Notes under the pieces: generated by a model
Told to the model about the DNA's origin: nothing
Database searches by the model: none
The model's input: only the letters and a program-made list of their open reading frames with translations
Translations under genes and position numbers: made by a program
Shown: piece by piece, positions 46,480 to 61,905 of the stretch
How the letters are laid out: each line of letters begins with the position of its first letter
Numbering within the stretch: the stretch's first letter is position 1
DNA from: Trochalopteron elliotii
Taxonomy: Eukaryota; Chordata; Aves; Passeriformes; Leiothrichidae
Reading direction: 5' to 3'
Length of the DNA: 64,000 bases
Assembly (NCBI GenBank): GCA_024734555.1
Contig: JANPWX010000360.1
Coordinates: 1,281,628 to 1,345,627, forward strand

Positions 46480-49400
46480 TTAATATCACATTTCAAAGCA
46501 CAGCAATTTCAATAAAATACAACTTCATAAATAGAACCCATAAATATATGGCTTAATTTATAAAAATTCATGATACTTTGAAGCAAGAGTTGTGACTGTG
46601 CAAACTGCTACTTAAACACTTCTGACAAGGCTAAGGGAAAAAAAAAGGCGTTCTGAAAAATCGTGACACACTGTGCTATGAAATTACACTGTCTTTGCTG
46701 GCACCCAAGTAACAGCTCCAGGCTGGTCTTGAAATGTGAAATGGTCATGGATCAAGGCTCTTTACCTTTGACTGACACTTCACACAGGTACTTTAGTCCC
46801 TCCAACTTCTGGTGCAATATACTTTTGTGTTTGTAGCCTTACCAAAATAGCATACATGAACCACATCTGGCTTTTGGTTCTTATTATCCAAACATCTTAG
46901 TGGAAGACTTTCTGATTCCCACCAGCTAGAGAAGTGCTCATGAGTACACACGTGTCCACGTACCAAAAGGTACTGTCAGACCACTAGGCTAAAGTCTGTC
47001 TTACTTGCAGGTAGCATTTTTTGAGTATTGACTCAATATGGAAAGAAAAATAATGTCACCAATACTACATGACCTTACTGGCACACTGCTGATGTTATAA
47101 ACCCTTAGTTTAAAGGTTTAGAGAATGAGTGCCACTGGCACAAAATATTAATGACTTACCTAAAACAGATGGAGATGAAAATGTAGCACAAGTGCTAAAG
47201 AAGACATAATTTACATCAAGAAAATGTATGACAGCGTATCTTATTATTTTTTAATGAAGAGGATATTGCCATAATAACAGCTACTAAATGAGGCTCTGCT
47301 TAACATGACTGTTACCCTTTTCCTCTCAAAATTATATCAACAAATCAGAATATACACCAAACTCCTAGGCTGGTAGAATGCAAGACTTGCCAGATTTTCT
47401 CCTTTAAAAAGAAGCAAGAGGTATTCCTCACAATAAACAGAAAATGTGCATGGCTACTACACCTAGGAAATTTATTTCTGTGAGTAGTTTAGCAAGAGAG
47501 ACATGGAAAGACATGTAGTTCCAGGAGGAACTACAGACAAATGCTGTTACATTTAGGTAACCACACTGATTTACTGAAGAGCTTTGGATTTTGTCAAAAA
47601 AACTGAATGGAACATTTCTGGTCAAATAACAAACCCCCAAAAACCAACAAAACAACATGAAGAAAATCTATTTACAGAAATCTGAGCTACCAAGCAAAAT
47701 GGCTTGAACCCAAAATGACAAAAGGAAAAAGCTACACAGGAAACAGTATTATGTAAGGAAGGGATAACCGGTATTCTCAAAGAGCCAAAAATACAGGATT
47801 ACAATTATTATTTAGTAGAAGAGGTTCATAAAACAAGTTGTTTAACAGCACACCTGTAATTCAAAAGGGAAAATGAGACACAAATAAACAAGTGTCAAAA
47901 TACTATGTTGCTCTCATGAATTGTTCTCTTGGACACAACATAATAAGAATTAAAAGAAAATTAAAAAGTATGAATGGGTTTCTAGTGTTCCTATTTGAAT
48001 GCAGACAATTTATGTCCATATAAAATAATCAATATTACAAGGAAGAATGGCTGCTGCTGCAAGCTCTTTTGCAAAGCACAAGAGCATATGAAGAATGGAG
48101 AAGCTGTTAAGATCTGAAACCCATCAAAATTACACATAAAGTACGTATTTGACATTTGTACGAAAAACATTTTAGCCCTATTCCCCAGCATCTTCTCTTG
48201 TTTCATAATTGTAGCTGGTTTCTATTACTTCTGTATGTAATCCATGAGGGCTGGTTAAATGAAGTAATATTTTATCACACTAAAGGAGATCACAACACAT
48301 ACTTGGATTCTACTCCTTTTAAAGAAATTGCCTTCTGAAGGCTTAAGCTTTCATAATAGAAAGAGTTCTGTAACACCATCTAGTTAAGACATATTACTTA
48401 CAAAATGGCATCTAATATAAAATACACAATAAAATAAAAAACCCAAACAAACTTATTTTTCTTCTTACCCTTCCCCACAAAAATTAAAAAGAATCAAAGT
48501 AATGTGTGAAGATGGCTCCACAGGTTTTGGACACATGTAGCAGAACTACATAAATAGCATACAGTATGTAATTCCCCTTTGTAGCAGTTTATGAGACAAG
48601 CTGGACATGGAAGATTCTTTTTGACCACTTCCACAGCTGCCTGTTCCCAACAGAGGACTGCTGGTACCAAGGACTACTGGGTTAAAGTCCATCCAGTTTT
48701 AGGCAGATGGGTAACATAATTTGAGTGGTCAGATCCTGGTCCTCATGCACCCTTCCAAGTTTAATGGGGTTCTTCCAGAAAACCTTCAATTTGCCTCATT
48801 TTAAAAAGCTGACAGCATAACTCCAGAAATATCCATTCTCTATTCTAGCCTGTCTTCCCTTCTCTGCATATACTCTCAAAGTTATTGCTTCTTCCTTGCC
48901 TCAGAATCTCTGAAGATTCCACAGGAATCTCTTCATTCCATTTATAGCACAGAACTGTCTGTACCCTCTTTTAATTCTGTGAAATCATTACTTGTTTCTT
49001 ACCAAGCTATTGGGTACTGATGCCATGTAATCTGATTTGCTTACCATGGAAACGTGTACAGAAAGATGGAAGAGCCCACAAATGAAACAGGAGAAAGAGG
49101 TTTAGCTTGGGATCTTTTAGTGAGAAAAGTTACCATCTCTTTCCAACCTTGCAAAAACAAACATCTAAAGAAACGATGTAGCACAAGCTTTTCATTTTCT
49201 TGAGCTCTTTAGCAAACTTAGGACAAGCACAAGTCTGCAGCCTAAGGCAGGTTCCACTGAAACTAAGACAACTTGACACTTCCAGTAAATTTCATCAGAC
49301 AGCACCATCCAGTCTAGTTTGTGGTTTTTTTCGATTTTTTTTAAATGAAGCTTACAGATTCAGTTGCACTTTTCATTTTCCTAGGAGTAGCAATGATGAC

Positions 49401-51693
49401 TACAGTTTAGGACAATGATTTATGGAAAGATTTTAGGTCATATTTGTATCTGAACAGGTCAGAATTCTGTCTTCGCTCATAGCCATTTTCCTCTAGTCTT
49501 ATATGCTGACAAAGTCCAAGTATGAAGTGTGCAAGTGCAATTAGATCACTCTCATTGTCAAGTGGGTCATCTAGCCACTAAGATTATGGATGGCAGGACT
49601 GGAAACCCTATTAACAGATGTGAATACTTTAACCAACAAGCCATTTTCTAATAAAGTTCTTGACCACTAAAATAAGATGAAGATAACTAACACATTCTGT
49701 ATAAACAATTTTAGCTACCCTGAGGTACAACAGACTGTACTAAATATGTTATTTTCACACAAGCACTTGTGTACTTTTTATTCCATAGTTTGTTGTATTT
49801 GGGAATAGTACTCCACAAATGCTCAGACAGCTATTATTTTCCTTCACCTAAGAACTTACATAGCAAAAATAAAGCACAAAACTGTTATACTTTCTCAAAC
49901 AGGTCAGAAAATATCGACACCGATTTTTTTGTATTTACTCTGCCTGAATTTCTGTCAGGTCGTCCTGGACTACAGACCATTTGGGCCATGGGAGCATCTG
50001 TAATGAGCACAATTCAATGAAGTGCAGAGTTGCCTGTTGGTGTACAGAGCTTAGGGGGTGAGCTGCTACATACTCTTGAACTTTTGGCAATGCATTATGG
50101 AAGAAAAAAGCAGCAGACCCACTGAGCTTACTCACCTAAAATAACACTTGATATTAGGTAGACAAGCACAAAATCTAAATTTTAGTCTTATCACATTAAA
50201 AGAAATTTCTAAAAGGTACAGGTCATTTCTGGCATGCATTTCCCACTCAGTCTGCACAGAAAAGGAACGGAACCTGGAATCAAATAAAGTATATCCACGC
50301 TTATAAAAATATTCTAACAGCCTTGCTGAGCTGTGAGATTGCTAATGAATGTTGTACAAACAACATTCAAGTGTTTAAGCCCATATGAACTGAAATTGTA
50401 GCATCACTCATTGATATTGTTAAATCTAAAGTTTGTCTCAACATTTACATTGATGTGGCTTTTCAAGGACTTTAACCACACAATATGCAAGTGATCTTGC
50501 AAAGTAAATCATATTCTAAGAAAATCCCTAATGCTAAATTTATTCTTTTAACATAATAGGAAAACAGTAAACATTCAATAGGATGTTTTGAACACATACA
50601 AATGGACAAATCATAAATGTCTGTACTAACATAACAGAAAGACTACAAAGCAAACTGCAAAATGCTTAACACCAAAGTCAGAGTAAAAAAGAAAGTCTGA
50701 ATGAGCCTTAAGAAAGAAGCCTGTGAACTTCCAGAAATTTTTGAAGATGTATGTTTACTGACCAAAAAAAAAGCTACTATTCCCCTGCTACACAGCACAT
50801 TTCATGGCTTGAACCAGTCTTTTCTGTAGTTTTAACAAAACATGAATTTCAGAGAGAGGAAGTAAACAAATAAACAAATGAAAGACAAATGCAAATACTT
50901 CTATTACAATTATCTATCAAACCAGAAAAGACAAAATATCAGTAAGATTATACAAAATGCTTCAATGGTATGCCCTTTGTATTTGCCATACATCAGCATG
51001 AATAATGTAACTTACATAGCCACTATAAATTGTGTGATTATGTTTGATAATCTCAGTAATAATTACCACCTAACCAGCAGTCTAAGCATAGATATAGGTG
51101 ACTCATGAGCCCTAAGGTCAGAACATAGGGATTCTAACAGCACATCCCAAAAGAAGTGTAACTAAGCCTTGGTTTACTACATTCCCCATTCCAGCTACTG
51201 CTAAAGTATTATTCTTCACAAGTTTCTACAAAAAGCTGCATTTAATGAATACATGGGTAATGTATTAACATAACACAGAGCCAAGCAATAATAAGGCACT
51301 GCAATGCCTCAGAGTTCGAAATGAAGGTTATTTAAGTTCCATTATTTGCTGCTTTTCCAGAAGAAAAGTTTAGAAACTTGTAAGCAACTGCACAGAAAAA
51401 TGAGTACACATGCATTCCCCCTTCTCACCAAATATGTAATAAACCAAAATAAGAACAAATTTAGACTTTATAAATGATAGCCATGAGAACTGCTACAACA
51501 ATCACTGAATCTCTGTCTATTCAGCAACTTAAAAGGTTACATTAGATTACATTAGATACATTTTCCCTGCTTTGGCAACAACATAATCCCAAACAAAGGG
51601 TTACAACAGAAATTATCAGATAATGGAATAATTTAGTGTTATAATCACATCTCCTTGCTTCCTCTTTGGACTTTTAAAACCATTAACACCATT

Positions 51694-51948
51694 AGAAGGG
51701 TAATGGTATTAAACTGATGAAGGACAGGTTTAGATATTAGGGAGAAGTTCTTTGCTGTGAGTGTGGTGAGGCACTGAGCAGGTCTCCCACAAAAGTGGTG
51801 AATGCTCCATTTCTGGAAGTGTTCCAGAGTGTCTTGGATGGGGCTTTGAGTAACCTGGTCTAGTGGAAGATGTCCCCTGCCCGTGGCAAGGGGTTGGAAC
51901 TAGAATGACCTCTGGGGTCCCTTCGAATGCGAATCATTCTATGAAAAA
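51694..51948 (+). mobile_element. CR1 LINE 3' UTR fragment
   Basis: A plus-strand CR1 3' end of about 255 bp: AAGGGTAATGG, then TTAGGGAGAAGTTCTTTGCTGTGAG, GTGGTGAGGCACTGAGCAGG, GGATGGGGCTTTGAGTAACC, TGGTCTAGTGGAAGATGTCCC, and GGGGTTGGAACTAGAATGACC, ending in ATCATTCTATGA, one copy of the terminal octamer. It is 5'-truncated. It lies antisense to SPRED1 in intron 1 and appears less diverged than the copy at 9935-10080. Confidence 0.93.
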
Positions 51949-52978
51949 TTATGGCTTACAGTGAAACTTCACCCCAAGGTGGAAATTCTGAAAAGGGTGA
52001 TGGAGACAGCTAAGTCAAACTGCACAAAATAGATGATTAGAGTACCAAGAAAGCAAATGCAACATTGCACAATGCAAACTCAAAACAGTTTTTAGACAGT
52101 AGAATCCAAGCAAGGAGTGGAACAATGGCCTTTCAGATGCAGTCAATCTATGAGACAAAAATGTTATGTAGGAACAACTAAGCAGATGTTTTTTTGGTGC
52201 AGCTCTGACATCAATGTTGCACAGCTTACTAGACAAAGCTGACTGCTATCCACTGTAAGAATGTTTTAAGTAGCTATTTGCCCCTTTTATTATACAAAAT
52301 AAAGTGTAATAGCTTATAAAATAAAGGCTAAAGTACAAAACTAAAAAATCTTCCTAAATTAATGAGATATACATTAAGCCATTCCAAAAACATTTGTGTC
52401 CTTGTATTTAACAGTACTCTAAATGAATCATGACTGCATAATTGAAGAAATACAACCAGAAAATTAAATATCTCTGCTTAGAGAGACAGAAGACACTGTA
52501 TATTCAATAAACATAAGGAGAAATTAAATTAGTAGAACAGACAGGTGTAGAGATGGAGAAGATCAAACTTAAAGATTTCAATTTGGCTCTTTCATTAGCA
52601 CCCACGTACTTTGTTACAGACCTTTGCACTTACTGCAGCAACAGGACCTTCTATATTTATACTCCAAGGATAGGGTCTATTATCAAAACAGTGAGGATTA
52701 CAAATAATTTTCCCTTATTATAAATAACAATGAATTTTGAGTACTTTTATCTGTAAGGATACTGTCCAAGTAATTCAAGTAAGACAGGAGAAATCATTAA
52801 CTTTTATTAGCTGAAGTAAAGCAATCAGCATTTTACTAGGCATGCTGAAAAGCAAAGTCAAAAGACCAGCAGCATATTACAAGTAACTGCTTTAGTGGTG
52901 CTAACAATCTCTAGATTCTGAGCTAAAACGTTCATTATTTAGGAATTTAAGCCTCAAGTATCAACTGCATCACACAGG

Positions 52979-53006
52979 TTCATCTGACAGAATTCTGTCA
53001 GATGAA
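52979..53006. repeat. Perfect 28-bp palindrome without spacer
   Basis: The sequence TTCATCTGACAGAA (52979-52992) is followed directly by its exact reverse complement TTCTGTCAGATGAA (52993-53006), centred on an EcoRI-type GAATTC. The flanking bases do not extend the symmetry. No transposon ends are recognisable outside it. Confidence 0.97.
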
Positions 53007-55741
53007 TTTTGCTCAAAACTCAACATTTGGAAAGCATTTATCATGAATGAGATCTACATACATGATGTAAAATAGTGTTTTTGAGGGCTCTGCTTCTTAA
53101 ATTTGGTTGCTCAGATATCAAGACATTAAATTCAGTTGGAAGAGAAGAAAGAATCTTCTCTAGCCATGCAGCAATTCCTAGACAGTTTCATTTGCCTTTA
53201 AGTTCAACAATACTGGGAGGAATGGATAAAATAATTATTCAGAAAGCTCTTAAAAACAATAATACTGACAGAAGTGATTATTTGAGTAGAAGAACATTAG
53301 AACTGTCACCACAATTTTAGATACCATTAGGTGGCTAAATCCTTGTAGCTCAGCCTTGTTTTCTTCATCCCTGTGTTGACTGGGAAGTGTTGTGCTCCTA
53401 ATACTCAATCCAACCATCTGTAAGAAGCATTTTCACAGAAGACTGAATAAAAACCTAATATTGCCCATTCTACATAAAAAGATGATAAATACCAAACAAA
53501 AAACAGCTGACACAGTTGTTTCTTTAGGAAGCACCAAAAAAAAAAAAAAAAAAGATTGCCTAAGAGGAAGAAGAGGAAGCTAAAAATGCCAGAACTCAAG
53601 TAACCAAAGTGAAGTAATAGATGTTTCAAAAGTCAGTGACATGAAAAGATTGGGGGGGAAATATGGTTTGTATAAATCGTCTGCTGCCAAGTAAATAACA
53701 GTAGCGGAGCGAAAAAGAAAGAAGGAGCAAAAAAGAAAGAAGGGATGCAGAAGTAGGAAAGAGAAAGGAAACAGTATCTGCTTTTCCCAAACAAGAAGCA
53801 GACACATGAGGAAAAACTAGGTGCCTTCATCAATGACAAGCATAATCACAATGCACATCACTGTTTAATAGGCAGTTGTTATGCTATGGCTTTCTACAAT
53901 ACACTGATTTTTTCCTGGATTAAAACGGCAGTATAAAATCTTGAAACCAAATTTAAATTAGGAAAAATTTAGTTAGACTGATTCCAACTAAAAAACACAG
54001 AGTAAGATAGAATTTTTCCATTTTTAATTGTATATTGATTAAGTAATTTCCAGGAAATACAAGTTATTGTATCAAAATCTATACCATATTAATAGTTTTA
54101 ACAGGTGGAAAACTGGTAAGCATCATGAAGAAGTGGAAAGATTGGTTTTAAGAAGCATTTCCAAAGAGTAAGCAGAGACAGTTGGAAATGCAGAGCAATC
54201 ACATTTCTTTTAATCTTTCCTGAAACTACTGCAGCATGATCTCAGGAGGTCCTTTAACAGAGACTTGTGAGAGAACACACAAAACCTGACAGTTCTACAC
54301 AATCTCCTGCTAATAAATCCAAGGCAGCTTGCATAACTTTACTCCAATTGTTGCTATAAGCACTTTAAAGTAACATGATCTGGCACTATTGTCAGAAGCA
54401 CTCTCCATCCTTCTCTTCCCCTGATAATTCTCTACCATGCACTTTCTCCACTGCTTCTACAGCTTTGCAGTGGTCAACACTGGGAAAGCTGACGTGAATC
54501 AAGAACAATCCAGAAGAAAGAGCCATTTCAATCCAGAACATTGATCCAGCCTTGATCAGTAAATTACAGCCCAGTTGGAGTTTGCCTGCTTATCTACATT
54601 ATCTATGTATTTCGAGATTAGAACATAACTAACAACATCACCACCCAGGATTTAAGTCACAAAGTTTGGCACATTTGACCCTTTACTGCAGTATAAATCT
54701 AAAAAGAAAATCTAACGATCAAGTTTTTTGGCTTCATATGGGAGGAATGATGAGGACCAGACATGTAAAAAAGAAATGGAAAAAAAATGTTCTTCCTCCC
54801 AAGAAACATATACTTTCTCAGAATTCTTACTGTGAGAGATTTTGGCCCTCCTTGTATTAGTAAAGTCCAGTTTACATGCTAACAAAACAATTTCCTTTAC
54901 GTAATGACTGAATACACAAGAGGAAAGCACTCTTGATTCCAGAAGATGCAAAGGGATTAACTCCTGTAGCACAGAAAACAGGTATTCTGAACACTAAAAA
55001 GGTCACCCCCCTTAATGTAGTGAGAGAAACCACAATTTTCAAGAAATACAATTGAAAATCCATCACAAGAAGATAATCAATTATAAGCACATAGAACCTG
55101 CATGTAGCGTTAAATCTGCGCATCATTAATCCATGCAAAACCCAATATTTTCAGTGCAGATATAAAAGAAACAACTACTTCCATTCTGCACACTGAAGCA
55201 TTGACACAGCATATACGGCCAAACTTTTGTACTAATAAACCAGTAATTTTACAAAAAAATCAGCACTAAACATAGCAGTCCTACTGAATTCAGGAGTCTG
55301 AACACAAAGTACCATAAGCCTCAGGAAGGGTTAGGAGTATTCAGTCTGGATGTTTTCACTGGAAAGGAATTATAGCAGCCTCTGTTTGGAACTTGAATAT
55401 ATACCAAACAAATGTGATTTGCCTGAAGTGATTCATCACCTCATCTTCATTGATGCACAGTCACCAATACTCAAGAAAATATCACCCAAAAAAAGGTTTT
55501 AAAATAGAAAAGTAGCCTTTAAAAACAACCAAGAAAAATTCACTTGGCAACTGAACCTTTTCTGCTACAAAACATTTGTTCACAATAAAGAAAAACAAAA
55601 ACTGATAAAGTGACCATACCATTAACTAATTACTTGTAAAGGAGATGGTTTAAATTGAGATTAGTCAGTTTATTAGTAAAACACATTTTCCAAACTACAG
55701 TACTACTGGCATCATGAACCACTGTTGCTTGTAACCACTTT

Positions 55742-55757
55742 CCCCACCCCCACCCCC
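55742..55757 (-). repeat. G-tract on the SPRED1 strand
   Basis: The plus strand has C4-A-C5-A-C5, so the gene strand has three consecutive G-runs of 4-5 separated by single T residues. Three runs only marginally allow an intramolecular quadruplex. Confidence 0.7.
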
Positions 55758-58700
55758 AGTTTGTGCTCCTGCATTATTATGCCAAGCACATAAGGGAGAG
55801 GAAATACAAATCTCCTCTCTACAAAAGAGGAAGACAGAAAGAAAAAAAAAAAGCCCAAACATGAAAACCCTACAAGTTTTGCAGCTATTCATCCTTTAAT
55901 AAGGATCATTATTTACAAAAAGTTATTCAGCATTTGTTGAGAATGCAACGAAACAATACAAAATCCATGGATTCCAAACTTTAAACATTGGGTTCCAGTT
56001 AACTGGCACTCAAAAGAAAAAAGATTGCACTCATGTAAGCATTTTGACACAGACAGACGATGCATCTCCAGGAGACAAATTAAAGGGTGATGCTCCATTG
56101 AACAGTTATGTGATAGGAGTACACTGTACTATGCATTGCACATAAATGCTATGTAGAGCTCTCATTTTTTGAATTCCTTATTAATTGCAAGATGTTATTC
56201 ATAGATGTTTGAGCAGCCATAAATGTAGAGCTCTATAAGTGATTCAGCATCTGTAGATCTGCAGCAAAAATTATGTGCTTTTATGGGATAATGGGAAAGC
56301 AGCTAAACCTCTGCACCCAAATCCAGCCTGAATTCCTACCCCTTTCTTCTCCAGTCTTGGGGTACAATTCTCCTACCTCCTTTGTGTTAACTTAAATCAG
56401 CATACAGCTGTAAAGAGAACTGGTTGTGCAACCGATACAGAAAACCCATCCTCCCAAAAAGATTGTTCTGAGAGATCAGTGCCCCAGCTTACCTTCAGTC
56501 ATGTGCCCCTTATGTCTAGGGCCAAGGCTGTGTAGGTGAATGCAAACTATGCCTTTCATTGGCAGCTCAAAACTATTTCATAATTAGAAATGCAGCTTAC
56601 ATTTTACATTGCAGTTTACATTTTAAAGACTTATCTAAAACATTAATTTTAGGAGACACATGTATGTATAATAATTTTTTTTTATCCACAGGAAAGCCAC
56701 AGAAGTTTCTCTACAGTCTGCACAGTTTTTTTCATTCTAAATAGACTGCCTTTTCATTGTTTACTACTGTAACTCAGTAAAACCGTTAAGATTTAAATCA
56801 GACTGAAACCGATGACCAATATCCTAGCCACTTGTTTAATATAAAAATCCATTTGTTCCTCCAGTACACTCTGGGGAAAAAAATAACACTACCCCTTTGC
56901 TTGAAGGGACCCAGAAACCAAGAAAAAAAATTTGTTGCATTTGGCATATTTCAATCACTGTAGATCTATTTATACACATACTTCCTAGGTGTGAACCCTA
57001 GGAAAGTCTCATTCAGTCAGGATACTGCTACAGCAGTATTTTCCAGATAAAGCCAGTAGTGCATACATTCAGTTGAATGTAGAGTTTGAAAAAAATGAAA
57101 CTTAAAAACAAAAAAAATCAAGCCATGATTAACTTCACACAGCTAGAGGCTGAGAGCACCACAGCCTTGTCTCAGATATGAAATAAACACTTTTATAATT
57201 TTAAATTGAAATGATCCCTTTAAGTCCATTTATGCATTTACTTTTCATACTCATATTCCGGCTTCCTGAGCAGCAAACACACAGTTAAAACACGACGCTT
57301 ATTAGAATAGACTTCTGGTGGGAAGTGCTAAGAATTCACCCCACTGCCTACCAATCTATCCAGAAATCTGTTCTCACTCCTACTTCCTCCTGTCTGTTCC
57401 TTTCTGAAACAGCAGTAGGGGGGTTGGGAATTTGCCTTTCCTCTACTGGATCACAGTTGTGTACATGAACTATACCAGACCATATGACAATCTCTCTCAA
57501 TTCCTAAGAGGCAAAACAAGCTTCCTACCGAGCCAATGTGAAGAGAAGCAGGTAAGAGCAAGAGCCTACAGACACCAGTGTCCACATGCCTGTGTTCACA
57601 GAGACAAGTTACCACATCTGTGCCTAATGTAACAAGGAGGAAGTACAGAAAATGTTGCTTCAAGGATAAGAGCAGCCCTGTACATACTCACAGGAGCATG
57701 CTCCAGCTTTTCTGTTCAGCTGCCTACGTGCAACTTCAGGTGGTCCAGAGAAAAACCAAAGGCTCAGGTGTATTCTTTAGCATGCAGGAAAGCTTTGACA
57801 TAAAGAAAATTACTGTATTGAAGAAAAAACAGTGCCTGTTTGATGAGTAATGCATGCAGAGGATAAGCCCACTGCTGGAGAGTGAGACTAAAGAGAAAGG
57901 TTAGAATCTGAAAAGAAACCTCCATGGCTGCCTGGAATCTGCCAGAAAAAACAGGCCAATCAGAAACATAGTGAAGATGGATTTTCCTCTCATGAAGGGA
58001 AAGCATTAAAGTTTTACTGAACATCAAATTGCAAAAATCCAGTAGGAAAACCACTCCGAGACACAGCACCTGAGGAGATATTCCACTACTCACTCTCAGT
58101 GAAGAGCTGGTAAGATTCCCAAAAAGGAATCAAAAAGCCTTTAGATCCATGAAACCTGTGTTTAACTCTGGTAAAACCAGAACTGTCTGATCAAATACAC
58201 TGAAATAGCATCTTGCTCACGTTCTTTTCTGGGAAGCTAAAAATTATTTTTACAGAGATTTTATTTTCAATCTAATAAATTAATAATTCCATTTTACAAC
58301 GGCTTTTAGCCCAGCAACCAAGTTCTTGTGTAAAATAGTACAAAATTTTGTCAACATTTTTATACTAGGTTTCAGAGTATACAACATACATGAGCATGCA
58401 AGAAATGACTAGACACAAAATAGTTTCCTCACCTGGAGCTATGTAATTTTTACTTTTTTGTTTAATTCAACTAGAATTTGAACTAAAATTTAGTTTAATT
58501 CAATGTAGAGTCATTATATCTGTATAACAACACAGTCATCTAATTTTCCTATTTAACTTTTCTGTCCACTGTTATGTTCTCAAATTCTTTACTACCACAT
58601 AGACAACTTACTAAGAAAAAAAGAAGCAGCTTTACTAGAGGGAATAGAGAGCAAAAATTGAAGTTTTGAACTGAACAGAAGGCATTGCCTGCTAAGAAAC

Positions 58701-59462
58701 ATGAAAACCACCAGAGACAAAGAACTGTCAAGTAGCTGGAGATACATCCAGGATCTGCCTATATTGAAACATTATTGCAATAAGGACCAAAACTAAGCCA
58801 GTTTTCCATGGCATCGTTTCTTCATCAATATCCTACACAATGTGGAAATAGACACGGGTCACTCAGCATAAGAACTGCATAACAGTCTGCCTTTAATTTA
58901 TAAGTGTTAATGCACCTGTAACATGCAACCAATGACAAATTACATTATTGTAAAGAACCATTCAATCCTCGTGTTAAGGTTAAATATTTGTCCCTCTCAA
59001 TTTAAGAGAGTGTACATTTCACTCTGCCCACATTACATTAAAAAAAAGTACACAAACAATGAAGAAATAAGGCATTTTAACAAAATCCCTAAGCACTAAG
59101 AAGTAGTCTGACCATGACCATATGTATTTCCCTTAGAGAGAAAAACTCATCTTCTACTGAAACAGTGCTCTAGATATACCAGAAGAGTCACACTTCCAGA
59201 ATACCAAAGAAAAGCAATTTTCTTTTCATTGATAAGCAGCTAGGAAAAGATGGCACCTTCTTATTTTCTTGGTTCTGCTTCAGGTCATAACTTCACATTA
59301 TGAAGATTAAACATCCAAAAACCTTATGGGTTCAAATGTTTGTGTGAAAATGTTGAAGGGTTATAACTTCCCCTTACTTAAAGTTTATAATGAATACTGA
59401 CGTCAAGAGAATGTCAAAGATGCCACTAGCCTATCACATTTCCAACCTTCAGAAGACAGCTT

Positions 59463-59526
59463 TAAAAAATAAAAACCCAAACAACCCCAACAAAAAAAAA
59501 AAATCACAACCCCCTCCTCCCCCCAG
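59463..59526. repeat. A-rich then C-rich low-complexity tract
   Basis: AAAAACCCAAACAACCCC-type sequence passes through a 12-A run into CCCCCTCCTCCCCCC. It is low-complexity DNA in intron 1. Confidence 0.8.
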
Positions 59527-61905
59527 CGCCACCTTTAGTTTAAATACTAAATCTTAGGAGTCCTATAGGGCAATAGAGATTTGAGAAATCTCATGAAACC
59601 TCTTTAGGAATGAGGTTCTCTAATTCACACAACAATAATTTGAGAAATTTGAGGTTCAGTTAGCATCAAACATCATTATTTCTTAAGGGTTTTTCCCAGA
59701 CAGATTATATGTCAAATAAAATTAACCCCAGAGATGTAACACGATCTTATAATAGTTTGACTAAATTACAAGTTTTAAAGTAGACAGCCATCAAAGTAAG
59801 GAGAACAGGCAATCATGAATTCAGGAAATGTACATTGCCCCATAGTCAGCTAATGGCAACTTTAATAGGATGTGATGGATTTTTCCCCACCAGGAGAAAA
59901 TACTGCCTGCATTTTTGCTTCAACAACCCACGCCAGCTGACTAATGGAGTTATATTTTTGTTTCATATGAGGATGGTTACTTGCCCATCCTCTAGCAGTT
60001 GCAGAATGAAACATTAACAACAGCTGTGGGGTGAACAGAAAAGCTGCTGTATTTGGTAGCCAAGATCCAAAGTACAGGCCTTTCCTCTCAAACAGTGGAG
60101 CTCATTTTCTGTCACAGGGTGATGAAAAGACACAGCATAGAACAAAGCCACTTTTAGGGCCTGAAGTAGCTAACTGAAGGTACTTTTAAGGAGTAATACA
60201 TCTTCATAGGAAAAAAAAGTAAAGGATTCACAGAAATTAAAAATAGGGTACTTGGATAGGTAAGAGCCCTTGGGAACTTAGAAGTTGTTGCTGAAAAGAA
60301 ATACTGGTGGATCCAGACAAGTTTCTTTAAACAACTCTTATCAAATACTATTAAATATAAAACTCTTTAGCTCGGCATTCTAACAATCCTAATCGTAACA
60401 GACCAATCCCAAAGAAACATTCCTGCCATGCTACTGAATAATCAGCATATGCCTGCAACTAGAAACATCTTTTTATGCAAACACTTGGGCTTCAGTCCTG
60501 CAAAAATTTAAATATATCACTCTGAGTAGACCTACAGATCTCTGTGGAAGTCTGTAGAGTTTATCACACACATAAAAGCTAGCACATATTAAAAGTCTTG
60601 CAGGATAATTGCTTTTGGCAGAATATAAATAACATTGCTCTAATGTGTTTCAGCATCATGGTCTCCTGCTTTAAGAGCCAGACATTCTGGTGAAGCCTGT
60701 CATTCTTCATACAAAGAGTGGCAGCTGTATAGCCCACAGAGACATTTAAACTTCTCTTTGCATTTTCTTTAGTTTCAGAATAGCGTTCGGGCGTTCTTTT
60801 AAAGTAGCAAGAAAGCTAACAAGTGAAGCCAATAAAAATTGCCTAAAAATGCTTTCTTACTAGTGTCATGGATACCACTGGTAGGGCTGGAAGCAAGTCT
60901 TAGACAAACTATCTATAGCTTCCAACACTGCCAAACAGAACATCAATTAGGCTGAGGAGTTTACTTGGTATTTTTTCCGGAACTTGCACTGGCCAACAGG
61001 GCAATAATTCAATATGAGAAGCAGTCTTAATAAAGGACTCTAATATTCACTGTACTTCATACTTCAATGAAAAAACTTACAAATCTGCTACAAGAAGAGC
61101 CTTTAAATTGCAAGACAGGCATCTCAAATAATTTTAGAAATTTAATGCCAGCAGTTTGCCTAATTGATTTTTAAATGCATACCTAAAACTAGGCCCCAGA
61201 TTTCTCTCCTTGTCAGTTTCTTTTTTTTTTCTTTCGGAATTGTCTTACTGTCTCTGTTGCCCTTCATTGCAACTTCTAACAAGGATAGCCAGGAGCAAAC
61301 AGAAGTAGCTTCAGGTTCCATCAATGCCATTGAGAATTAGAAGAATGGTATATATCACCTAGTACAAGCCCCAGCTGGAACAGCAGACCTGTCTTGGCAG
61401 AAGGTCCAGTTCTAATTAGGGGAAAGGAATTATTATATTTTGTAGACATAGGTAGCCCTTCCACGCTTCTGACCTTACTTTCATTTGATACCTTCATCTC
61501 TCTAATATCACCTTGAAAAAAGATTTTACAGCTGAGGAAGTGTTGCATGCAACAAAACCAGCCCTGGTATAATTTAACTGTAGTCCAACAACACAAAAAA
61601 CATAATATAAAACACTCAGCAGCTCTCTCAAACTCATATGAATTCACATTTGCAGTCAGTATTGCCTTGGCCCAAATAACTACTTAGAATTTCCTTGAAT
61701 TCAACCGATTTCCATTAAGCATATTTTGTTTTGTGTACAAAAATGACAGATCCACAGTTAAGTGGAACATACAGGTAAATTTTGAAGTACCTAACTTTCA
61801 ATCAATAAATCCTTCCTTTGTACCTCAATTGTATCTAGTGTAAAGCAGCATCTTAAAAAAAAAAACCCAAAACCAAATCACACAAAAAAACCCAACAACA
61901 AAAAC

